Below are positions 7,038 through 13,532 of a stretch of 18,650 nucleotides of DNA, piece after piece; position 1 is the first letter of the stretch, and every line of letters begins with the position of its first letter. The notes beneath the pieces are model-generated. The model did no database searches. It had not been told where the DNA came from and saw only the letters and a list, made by a program, of their open reading frames with translations. The position numbers and the translations under genes were made by a program. This DNA comes from CAVSWN01 sp046728115 (GTDB taxonomy: Bacteria; Acidobacteriota; Vicinamibacteria; Vicinamibacterales; CAVVIG01), in contig JBKPDW010000543.1 of the NCBI GenBank assembly GCA_046728115.1, positions 1 to 18,650 on the forward strand, read 5' to 3'.

Positions 7038-7976
7038 TCACGAGACTGCGATCGCTCGGGTCCGAAGCGACGGCCTTCTTCGAGGCGTGCCCTTCGGCCG
7101 AAGACGTCGCCGGAGATCCTTCGCAAACTGCTTCGCCGTGAGTTTTTGCAGCTGCGTTCCGAGGACGAGAGCACTGCGCCGCAACTCCTGCTGAACGGCG
7201 GTCGACATCGCCGTTATGCGGTTAATGTGGGATTTGATGTTGCGAAGACCTCGCTCCCGTGTCAGCTTGGTTCGGAGCACAACGAGGTTGTGTTCCTCGC
7301 CGAGCGCCGTTTCCAGTGCCCTGAATTCCTCGATCCGCGAGCCGAGGCCGGACACGAGCCGTTCAGCCAGACGAAGTTGGTACCAGAGATCCTTCACGCG
7401 CTTGCGCCACTCGTGAAAGTCTGCAGCCCGCCCTCGCGTTTGAGCGCGCTTCATCGCCTTTCGGCTCGCCCGAAATGTGCGCCTGAGGACGTCAGGCAGT
7501 TCGGCCACGTCTATCGAAGGCGCGACCCATTGTTTGGCGGAACGCCGAATCTTTCGCAGCGTCCTCCCTGCTCGGGTAAGCCGTCCCGAGCCAGCCTGCG
7601 CCCGATGCGTCATCTGTGACTTCCGGCGCGACAGATGCGTTCGGATGATCGCCGAAGTGTGCTCCGGGATACGATGTGCAAAACGCGATCGCAGATGGTC
7701 GAACGTCTCGATGACAGCGTCGGCATCACGCAACTTCGACAAGGTCCGCCGCACCTCGCGGAGACGCTTGACGTCTTTTCGAGGTGGAGCGACACCTATC
7801 TGGTCGAGGACTTTCGCCAGCGCTTCAACCTTCTTGACGCTCTTACGACCTTCGTGCACATCGTCGTCGTCGCGATGGTCCTGAAGAAGTCGTTTTGATG
7901 CACCTCCAAGTTCCTTCCGCGCGATCCGTTTCAACTCGCGCGTGATTGGTTTCCCCGGCCTCAGAGCAAACGACAT
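7038..7976 (-). CDS. CHAD-domain protein (polyphosphate-binding type)
   Basis: The product is 312 aa; the ATG at 7974-7976 is preceded by AGGA. It is an all-helical, strongly basic protein with the two histidine-centred repeats of CHAD domains: DDDVHEGRKSVKKVEAL (about 37-53) and ADFHEWRKRVKDLWYQLRLA (about 185-204). Arg/Lys-rich helices line the expected phosphate-binding pore, and the tail RLRPKGTPRRRPS is basic and probably disordered. CHAD domains are known to bind inorganic polyphosphate and often accompany polyphosphate or triphosphate enzymes; here there is no CYTH domain. The adjacent pyrophosphatase-like gene supports a role in polyphosphate or pyrophosphate handling (inference). It is the first gene of a two-gene minus-strand operon, divergent from the small acidic gene. 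Confidence 0.88.
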   Translation of the reverse strand: MSFALRPGKPITRELKRIARKELGGASKRLLQDHRDDDDVHEGRKSVKKVEALAKVLDQIGVAPPRKDVKRLREVRRTLSKLRDADAVIETFDHLRSRFAHRIPEHTSAIIRTHLSRRKSQMTHRAQAGSGRLTRAGRTLRKIRRSAKQWVAPSIDVAELPDVLRRTFRASRKAMKRAQTRGRAADFHEWRKRVKDLWYQLRLAERLVSGLGSRIEEFRALETALGEEHNLVVLRTKLTRERGLRNIKSHINRITAMSTAVQQELRRSALVLGTQLQKLTAKQFAKDLRRRLRPKGTPRRRPSLRTRAIAVS

Positions 7977-8101
7977 CGCTTCCTGCGATGCAAAATCTGG
8001 TTCACTCCGACCTCAGCGTTACAAAGTTTACATGTATCCCTCAGCCGGCACCCTGAAACCGGAGGTATTCTGAATCACTTGCACACTCAGAGGACCGAAA
8101 C
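7977..8101. promoter_or_regulatory. Divergent intergenic region, CHAD gene / small acidic gene
   Basis: These 125 bases separate two divergent start codons, so both promoters should lie here. The centre (about 8019-8037, GTTACAAAGTTTACATGTAT) is clearly AT-richer than the surroundings. I could not pick convincing -35/-10 pairs. Ribosome binding sites are visible at both ends: AGGA before the CHAD ATG and AGAGGA (8089-8094) before the ATG at 8102. The long minus-strand HAD reading frame also runs into this region. Confidence 0.4.
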
Positions 8102-8891
8102 ATGTCATCGCGGAAACTCGACGAACTCGCCAGCGATATCGACGATGCCAAGACGACCGTGGACGAGCTGCAGGATGATCCAGACACCGACCGCGACGAA
8201 AAGCTCGACGACCTAGACAAAACACTTGAACACGCTTCCGACAAGATCGACGAAGTCGAAGGCGAGAATGGCGAATAGTCTCCGCGCCTGATCTGGGATT
8301 CGGCTTCCTGTATTGGGTGAGTAGAACGGCTCGTCCGCTATCGAGCGCGAGGACGTCTGTCTTGATAATCGCTTTCTGACGGACATCAACCGCGAGCAGC
8401 TCCTCGCGCACGACGAGGCGTTTGACCTGCTTCACGAATACCGTCGTAAGCCGCTGTTGCCAGATGGCCTTCATCGCCCCAAGGATTCGCACCTTGTCAT
8501 CGACCATCACGTAGCGACGCGCCGGGATGCGCCGCTCCACGTCGTCCAGCATGCGTTCTTTGTGGATGTAGATTAAGACGCGTCCGTCGACGGCCGCCCA
8601 GAGACCAGATCGCTCGATTTTGTAGGGCTGGAAGACCACATCGCCGTCCGAGAGAATGACCACCGGCCCGCGCTCCTGGAGCCGCGCGATTACCTCGAGA
8701 GCGTGCGGGTAAAGGCGCTCGGCGAAGGGATACCGTCCCGACACGCTTCGAAGATGTCCCAGTAGCGCTGCTCGAGCTCCGCGCCCAGATGCCTCGCGCA
8801 TGTAGCGGCGAAGATCCGCCGTGACCGCGTCGTTGTCCAGCAGCGTATTGTCGACATCGAGTAGGAACACGACCTCGTCGACCGACGCCAT
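8028..8891 (-). CDS. HAD-superfamily hydrolase with abnormal C-terminal run-on
   Basis: The frame is 287 aa. The first about 155 residues are a clean HAD hydrolase: motif I LLDVDNTLLDND (Asp12, Asp14), a helical cap, motif II ILSDGD (Ser81, Asp82), Lys91 or Lys111 as motif III candidates, and motif IV VMVDDKVRIL (Asp131, Asp132). RLTTVFVKQ after it is also typical. From about residue 200 (8292 downward) the sequence becomes arginine-rich and lies antisense to the small acidic gene, so the true protein probably ended near 8280-8300 and the stop or frame has been lost; its exact end cannot be read. A phosphatase on a small phosphorylated substrate is likely. Its ATG overlaps the TerC stop (TGATG), so it is the last gene of the coupled operon. 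Confidence 0.75.
   Translation of the reverse strand: MASVDEVVFLLDVDNTLLDNDAVTADLRRYMREASGRGARAALLGHLRSVSGRYPFAERLYPHALEVIARLQERGPVVILSDGDVVFQPYKIERSGLWAAVDGRVLIYIHKERMLDDVERRIPARRYVMVDDKVRILGAMKAIWQQRLTTVFVKQVKRLVVREELLAVDVRQKAIIKTDVLALDSGRAVLLTQYRKPNPRSGAETIRHSRLRLRRSCRKRVQVFCLGRRAFRRGRCLDHPAARPRSSWHRRYRWRVRRVSAMTCFGPLSVQVIQNTSGFRVPAEGYM
8102..8278 (+). CDS. Small acidic helical protein, 58 aa
   Basis: The frame runs ATG 8102 to TAG 8276-8278, with AGAGGA seven bases before the start. The product has 15 Asp and 8 Glu against 5 Lys and 2 Arg (net about -16), and no Cys, Trp, Tyr or Phe. Hydrophobic residues are spaced in a heptad-like way (Leu6, Leu9, Ile13, Val20, Leu23, then Leu35, Leu38, Leu42, Ile49, Val52) around a break at DDPDTDRD (25-32), suggesting two amphipathic helices forming a hairpin or short coiled coil. 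I recognise no family. It is divergent from the CHAD gene and lies wholly antisense to the doubtful tail of the HAD frame. Composition and the ribosome binding site argue that this strand is the coding one. Confidence 0.65.
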   Translation: MSSRKLDELASDIDDAKTTVDELQDDPDTDRDEKLDDLDKTLEHASDKIDEVEGENGE

Positions 8892-9757
8892 CAGGCAGTC
8901 CCCCGCTTCGGCGCGCGGCGAGCCACGGCTGACGCCAGGGCCGTGGCCAGCACGACGGCGCCAATCATGAGCACGGATGCTCCTGCACTGATGTGGATGA
9001 CATCAGCAGCCAACATCTTCACTCCAGTGAAGGCCAGGATGGTTGCCAGCCCGTACCGGAACAAGGGCAGTCGGCCGAGCACGTCCGAGACGACGAAGAA
9101 CAACGACCTGAGCCCGAGCATCGCCATGACGTTCGAGCTGTACACGATGTATGGATTCTGGCTGACCGACAACACGGCGGGGACGGAATCGAGCGCAAAC
9201 ACGATGTCGCTGGTCTCGATGACCACCAACGCCACCAGCAGCGGCGTGGCGACGACGCGGTTGCCCTCGCGCCGCCAGAAGTCCGGCCCATGAATCACTG
9301 GACTGACGGGGATGACGCGAGTGATCCAGGACTCGCACACGTTGCAGGCACCCTCGACGACACGGCGCTCGCGCTCCTCGGCGAAGGCGAGCCGCCAGGC
9401 CGCCAGCAGGATGAGGATCGCGAATGGGTACATCGCCCACGTGAAGCGGGTGATCAGCGCGATGCCGCCGCCGATGGCGGCCGCCCGGAAGACCAGCGCT
9501 CCAAGGATGCCGTAGCGAAGGACGCGGCGCTGATACTGTTCCGGAATCTGGAGCTCCGAAAACACAATCGCGAACACGAAGATGTTGTCGAGTGACAGCG
9601 ACTCTTCGAGAAAGTAGGCCGCATAGTATTCCGCCGCGGCAGTCGCGCCTTGCGTCGCCGCAAACCACACACCGACCGCGAGACCCAGCCCGATCCAGGC
9701 GATCACCCGCACGATCGGAGAGCGTCCACTAACCGACGGCGCCGAGTCGCCTTTCAC
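8891..9757 (-). CDS. TerC/Alx-family integral membrane protein
   Basis: I placed the start at the GTG at 9757, which forms a GTGA overlap with the upstream hydrolase stop; this gives 288 aa and places a polar leader before the first helix. An in-frame ATG at 9805 would add 16 residues inside the hydrolase gene. About seven to nine hydrophobic segments are seen. Family-defining acidic motifs are EESLSLDNIFVF (Glu51, Glu52, Asp57, Asn58 from the GTG) and ETSDIVFALDSVPAV (Glu181, Asp184, Asp190), followed by SNVMAMLGLRSLFF, the Alx-type form. TerC/Alx proteins are linked to manganese export, metal loading of exoenzymes, tellurite resistance and alkaline stress. It is translationally coupled on both sides; no yybP-ykoY leader is possible because there is no upstream gap. 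Confidence 0.9.
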   Translation of the reverse strand: MKGDSAPSVSGRSPIVRVIAWIGLGLAVGVWFAATQGATAAAEYYAAYFLEESLSLDNIFVFAIVFSELQIPEQYQRRVLRYGILGALVFRAAAIGGGIALITRFTWAMYPFAILILLAAWRLAFAEERERRVVEGACNVCESWITRVIPVSPVIHGPDFWRREGNRVVATPLLVALVVIETSDIVFALDSVPAVLSVSQNPYIVYSSNVMAMLGLRSLFFVVSDVLGRLPLFRYGLATILAFTGVKMLAADVIHISAGASVLMIGAVVLATALASAVARRAPKRGTA

Positions 9758-10584
9758 GCGAGGAATTTGACCAACTCGGCATTGATCCTGTCGGCGTGCG
9801 TCCACAGCACGCCATGCGGACCGCCTGGCAGCTCCACGAACGTCACGTGCTTGATCATCTTCGCCTGCCTGCGCGACGTCGCATCCGCCGGCAGGATGCG
9901 ATCCGCGTCGCCGTGCAGGATGAGCGTCGGCACGTCGTTCTTCTCAACGTCCTTGCGGAAATCCTCGATCCAGCAGTCGACGCATGCCACGGTGCCGATC
10001 GCGGACGCCCCGGCCGCAACATTCCAGTTGTCCTCGAGCACGCGCTCGCTCACCAGCTTCCCGCCGGTGACGTCGTAGTTGTAGAAGTTGCGGAGGAACT
10101 CCATAAGGAACGACGGACGATCGGCGCGAATGGCGGCTTTGATGTCCTCGAACACCTTCGCGTCCACCCCCTCGGGATTGTCAGGTGCCTTCACCAAGTA
10201 CGGGCCGAGCGTACCGATCAGCACGGCTTTGCGAACGCGCGTGCTGCCGTATTTCCCGAGGTACCGAGTGACCTCGCCCGTGCCCATCGAGAACCCGACC
10301 AAGTCGACGTGCTGGAGATCGAGAGTTTGCAGCACCACTTCGAGATCCGCGGCGAACGTGTCGTAGTGGTATCCAGTGGCCGTTTTGCTCGAACGGCCGA
10401 AGCCGCGCCGGTCGTAGGTGATGACGCGATGCCCAGCCGCAAGGAGGGCCGCCGTCTGTTTCTCCCACGACGCGCCGCTCAGCGGCCAGCCATGGATCAG
10501 GACAACGGGCGAACCCGAGCCATGGTCCTCGTAATACAACTCGATCGGGGTGGAGTTCTCCTTGCCGACCGTAATGGCGCTCAT
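9754..10584 (-). CDS. Alpha/beta hydrolase, non-heme chloroperoxidase type
   Basis: The product is 276 aa, the usual length for the bacterial cofactor-free chloroperoxidase/esterase branch, with GGGGAGGAG seven bases before the ATG. Typical motifs in order: LIHGWPLSGASW (29-40, oxyanion region), TYDRRGFGRSS (56-66), nucleophile elbow GFSMGTGE with Ser99, LIGTLGPYL (122-130), acid region HGDADRILP (Asp226 or Asp228) and base His257 in PGGPHGVLWTHAD. Members hydrolyse esters and can perform perhydrolysis to peracids, which explains halogenation in vitro; the natural substrate is usually unknown. It follows the cNMP-TrxR fusion by 36 bases and overlaps the TerC start by four (GTGA), so it is an internal gene of the minus-strand operon. 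Confidence 0.92.
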   Translation of the reverse strand: MSAITVGKENSTPIELYYEDHGSGSPVVLIHGWPLSGASWEKQTAALLAAGHRVITYDRRGFGRSSKTATGYHYDTFAADLEVVLQTLDLQHVDLVGFSMGTGEVTRYLGKYGSTRVRKAVLIGTLGPYLVKAPDNPEGVDAKVFEDIKAAIRADRPSFLMEFLRNFYNYDVTGGKLVSERVLEDNWNVAAGASAIGTVACVDCWIEDFRKDVEKNDVPTLILHGDADRILPADATSRRQAKMIKHVTFVELPGGPHGVLWTHADRINAELVKFLA

Positions 10585-10620
10585 GTCAATGCTCCTCCCC
10601 TGCCCGCAGGCGTGCGGTTT

Positions 10621-12336
10621 CTACTGATGCAGCACTTGATGAACAAAGGCGACGGCAATCGAACCTTCGCCGACTGCGGACGCCACGCGTTTGATATTGC
10701 CGCCGCGCACGTCCCCAACCGCGAACGCGCCGGGGCGGTTCGTTTCCAATAGATACGGCGCCCGCGCCAGCGGCCACGCGGCCGTCGTCAAGTCGTCCGG
10801 CGACAGGTCGGGACCAGTTTTGATGAACCCACGCCCATCGAGCGCGAGGCAGCCATCGAGCCAGCCGGTGTTGGGCACGGCGCCCGTCATCAGGAACACG
10901 TGTCTGATGTCGCGGGTCTCGTCCAGGCCCGTCCGGCGATCGCGCCACCGGACGCGATCGAGATGCTGCACTCCGTCCAGCGCCACGAGCTCTGTCTGCG
11001 TCCGCAGCGTGATCTTCGGGTGCTCCTCAATCCGCAGCACGAGGTAGCGCGACATCGTCTCCGCCAACCCGTCCTTCCGCACCAGGAGGTGCACGTGCTT
11101 CGCGGTCTCGGCGAGAAACACGGCCGCCTGCCCCGCCGAGTTGCTGCCACCTACGATCGCGACCTCTTCACCGCCACACAGCTGCGACTCCATGCGCGAG
11201 GCGGCGTAGTACACGCCCGCGCCTTCGAACTGCGAGACGTTGGTGATCGCGGGCTTCCGGTACTGGGCGCCCGACGCGATGATCAGCGCACGCGCATCGA
11301 TCCGCCCCCCGTCTTCGAGGTGCACGGAGTACAGCGGATGCGCGCACGAGAGCTTCGTGGCGCCTTTCGCGATCATCACCTGCGCGCCGAATTTCTGGGC
11401 CTGCGCGTACGCTCGGCCGGTGAGGTCCAACCCAGAGATGCCCGTCGGGAACCCGAGGTAGTTTTCGATCCGGGAACTCGAGCCGGCCTGCCCTCCCGGG
11501 AGGTTCGACTCGAGGACGAGCACATTCAGCCCTTCCGACGCGCCGTACACCGCGGCCGCGAGCCCGGCCGGGCCCGCGCCGACGATCACCAGGTCACGGA
11601 CGTGCGTCCGGTCGATCGCATCGTTGAACCCCAGACAGTCGGCGATCCTCTGGTTGCTCGGATTGCGCAGCACCGCATCGCCGCGACAGATCAGCACCGG
11701 CACGTCGGCGGCGCTCACCTGAAACCGATCGAGGAGATCCTGCGCGTCGGCGTCGCGATCGAGGTCGATGTAGTGGAACGGATGGCCGTTGCGTGTCAGG
11801 AACTCGCGGATGCGCAGCGTGCCCGCGCAATGGGTCGAGCCAATCATGACGACGTCGCCGTAGCCGCCCGCGATCAGCTCGATGCGGCGGAGGACGAAGG
11901 CTCGCATGAAGATGTCGCTCAGCTCGGCATCCGTTTGGATGAGTGCGAACAACTGGTCGCGATCGAGCTCGATCACGTCGCCCGGCTCGCTGACGCGCGT
12001 CCGCGCCAGCGAGCGCCGGCCGGTCAGCATCGTGACTTCGCCGCTGAATTGCCCGGCCCGGTGGGTGACGATCAGCGTCTCCGTTCCCGCGGCTGGCCGC
12101 AGCACCTGCATCTCGCCGCTCAACACAACGAAGAACGGCACCGGCCGTTGGCCCACCTCGACGAGGACGTCGCCGGACGCGACGGCCCGCCGGCGTCCAT
12201 GCGGCGCGATACGCGCGATCTGCGCCGGCGTGAGCGTTGGAAAGACGCGTTCGGGGCGAGCGCCGCCGAGCAGCGGAGGCGTTTGCGAAGTACTACTGAT
12301 GTCCATCGGCCACCTGGGTGTTGTTATCGCGATCAT
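10621..12336 (-). CDS. cNMP-binding / glutaredoxin-like / thioredoxin-reductase-like fusion
   Basis: The product is 571 aa with three parts. Residues about 30-140 form a cyclic-nucleotide-binding domain (FFVVLSGEMQVLR, GQFSGEVTML, VIELDRDQLFALI), with a degenerate phosphate cassette around RRSLARTR. Residues about 160-235 look like a glutaredoxin/thioredoxin fold (VVMIGSTHCAGTLRIREFL, a VPV cis-proline at 212-214) with a single cysteine, Cys170. Residues about 245-571 are an FAD/NADPH thioredoxin-reductase module: GAGPAG (253-258), GGSNSAG (396-402) and GDVRGG (541-546). The TrxR CxxC is absent: the aligned stretch is GVYYAASRMESQLCGG. It is therefore likely a flavin NAD(P)H oxidoreductase gated by a nucleotide rather than a true TrxR (inference). 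A Met at residue 11 (12306) is an alternative start; neither has a strong ribosome binding site. Confidence 0.88.
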   Translation of the reverse strand: MIAITTPRWPMDISSTSQTPPLLGGARPERVFPTLTPAQIARIAPHGRRRAVASGDVLVEVGQRPVPFFVVLSGEMQVLRPAAGTETLIVTHRAGQFSGEVTMLTGRRSLARTRVSEPGDVIELDRDQLFALIQTDAELSDIFMRAFVLRRIELIAGGYGDVVMIGSTHCAGTLRIREFLTRNGHPFHYIDLDRDADAQDLLDRFQVSAADVPVLICRGDAVLRNPSNQRIADCLGFNDAIDRTHVRDLVIVGAGPAGLAAAVYGASEGLNVLVLESNLPGGQAGSSSRIENYLGFPTGISGLDLTGRAYAQAQKFGAQVMIAKGATKLSCAHPLYSVHLEDGGRIDARALIIASGAQYRKPAITNVSQFEGAGVYYAASRMESQLCGGEEVAIVGGSNSAGQAAVFLAETAKHVHLLVRKDGLAETMSRYLVLRIEEHPKITLRTQTELVALDGVQHLDRVRWRDRRTGLDETRDIRHVFLMTGAVPNTGWLDGCLALDGRGFIKTGPDLSPDDLTTAAWPLARAPYLLETNRPGAFAVGDVRGGNIKRVASAVGEGSIAVAFVHQVLHQ

Positions 12337-12384
12337 CGTCGCCGTCGCCCTCAGGCCGATCGCTCATGGTCCGGTCCGGGCGTG

Positions 12385-12990
12385 TCAGGTCAGCGGCTCT
12401 GTCTGGGCTTCGACATCGCTCGCTTCCGGAGTCGTCACCGCCTGCGCCCCGAACAACTGCGCCGCTCGGGCGAGCTCGTGGCCGAGCGCGCGCAGTTGCT
12501 GCTCGATGCGAGCGTCCAGCACGCGCCCGTCCTGGAACACGCGCAGCGCTTGGGGAATGGGCAGCACCAGCGGCACCGCCCACCCGCGGAGCGCCCGCAC
12601 GACGAACTCCATGGTATTCACGGCCTGTAAGCCGTGGGTTCCTCCAGCGGTGCTGATGAGACCAACGACCTTGTCGGTCAAATAGGGCGGCGTCCGATCG
12701 CCGAGCAGCTGGAGCCAATCGAGCGCATTCTTGAACGCGCCGCTGATCGTGCCGTGATAGAGCGGACTGCTCCACAGCATCCCGTGGGCGGCGTATGTCG
12801 CGTCGCACAGCCTCCGCGCGGCATCGGGCACCGGCGCGCCAGGCACATACATCGGCAGGTCCAGCTCGCGTAGATCGAACAATTGCACCGAGGCGCCGTA
12901 TTCTCGCGCGCCGGCCAGTGCCACGTTGAGCGCCGCCAAGCTCGCGGACCGCGGAGCCAGAGAGCCACCGAGCCCGACGATGTCAATCAT
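12385..12990 (-). CDS. NADPH-dependent FMN reductase (flavodoxin-like)
   Basis: The product is 201 aa with AAGGAG five to seven bases before the ATG. It has the flavodoxin-like FMN reductase fold: IVGLGGSLAPRSAS (4-17, phosphate loop), FDLRELDLPMY (38-48) and the diagnostic SSPLYHGTISGAFKNALDWL (74-93), followed by VVGLISTAGGTHG (108-120), the second FMN loop. Such enzymes use NAD(P)H to reduce FMN or, as in azoreductases, quinones and azo or nitro compounds. It lies 30 bases after the DUF2630 gene and 48 before the cNMP-TrxR fusion, so it could supply reduced flavin in the same operon. The C-terminal 25 residues are polar and probably flexible. Confidence 0.9.
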   Translation of the reverse strand: MIDIVGLGGSLAPRSASLAALNVALAGAREYGASVQLFDLRELDLPMYVPGAPVPDAARRLCDATYAAHGMLWSSPLYHGTISGAFKNALDWLQLLGDRTPPYLTDKVVGLISTAGGTHGLQAVNTMEFVVRALRGWAVPLVLPIPQALRVFQDGRVLDARIEQQLRALGHELARAAQLFGAQAVTTPEASDVEAQTEPLT

Positions 12991-13020
12991 GACCTGCTCC
13001 TTGAATCGCAGTCGCTGCGG

Positions 13021-13266
13021 CTACTGTTCGTAGCGTTCAACCACCGATGCCGGACGGACCTGTGCGCCATCGGGGTCTTGCCCGAACTCACGGCGGGCAC
13101 GCCGCTGTCGCAGGAGATCCCAGCATTGATCGAGCTCGACCTGAATCTTTTCGAGACGGACTTGGTCGTGGTCGGACAGTTGCCCCTGCCCGTACAGGTG
13201 CTGCTCCTCGTGCACCAGCGTTTCAATCTTGTTGAGAACGGACTGGTCCGTCGTGTGCTCGGCCAT
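13021..13266 (-). CDS. DUF2630 family protein
   Basis: The product is 81 aa; GAGGTG precedes the ATG by four bases. It matches the DUF2630 pattern: VLNKIETLVHEEQHLYGQG (helix 1), a charged linker, then LDQCWDLLRQRRARREFG, DPDGAQVRP and a final VVERYEQ. It is predicted to be a small cytoplasmic helical hairpin. Its function is not known; I know the family mainly from actinobacteria and soil bacteria. It is the first gene of the minus-strand operon leading to FMN reductase, the cNMP-TrxR fusion, hydrolase, TerC and HAD, so it may serve that redox module (inference). Confidence 0.88.
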   Translation of the reverse strand: MAEHTTDQSVLNKIETLVHEEQHLYGQGQLSDHDQVRLEKIQVELDQCWDLLRQRRARREFGQDPDGAQVRPASVVERYEQ

Positions 13267-13342
13267 GCATCACCTCGTTCAAGAATCGTCCGGGTTGGCA
13301 CTCCGCAACTCGGCGTCTGCGCCCAAAATCCGATTGTAATGG

Positions 13343-13417
13343 GGTGACGTTGTTTGCTACCTCGTCCGGCCCGCCGGCATCGATATCGTGGTCGACGGCG
13401 GCATGAAAGTCTGGTGA
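13343..13417 (+). pseudogene. Remnant of a short-chain dehydrogenase (last about 24 codons)
   Basis: In this otherwise non-coding gap one frame reads YLVRPAGIDIVVDGGMKVW and then TGA at 13415-13417. That is the characteristic C-terminus of classical SDR oxidoreductases (substrate-loop end, then IDxxVDGGMKVW). There is no start codon, ribosome binding site or Rossmann segment upstream; the sequence before about 13343 belongs to the promoter side of the DUF2630 gene. I read it as the stub left after deletion of an SDR gene that once lay before the LLM oxidoreductase gene. Confidence 0.7.
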
Positions 13418-13532
13418 TTCCCGAACTCACGCAACGGGTCTGTTTGATCGTCCGCCCTCGTCCAAGGAGACTTGTCGGGCCGCTTACGATAGATCACAGG
13501 GTTTGAAGGGGCCTTCTCTCTGAGGTACCGGC

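Noticed and set aside
6981..7619. 212-codon plus-strand frame
   Set aside because: Antisense to the CHAD gene, which has clear CHAD motifs and a ribosome binding site.
9796..10752. 318-codon plus-strand frame
   Set aside because: Antisense to the chloroperoxidase-type hydrolase with an intact catalytic triad.
10900..12630. 576-codon plus-strand frame
   Set aside because: Long open frame antisense to the cNMP-TrxR fusion, whose FAD, NADPH and cNMP motifs are all present; it is caused by high GC.
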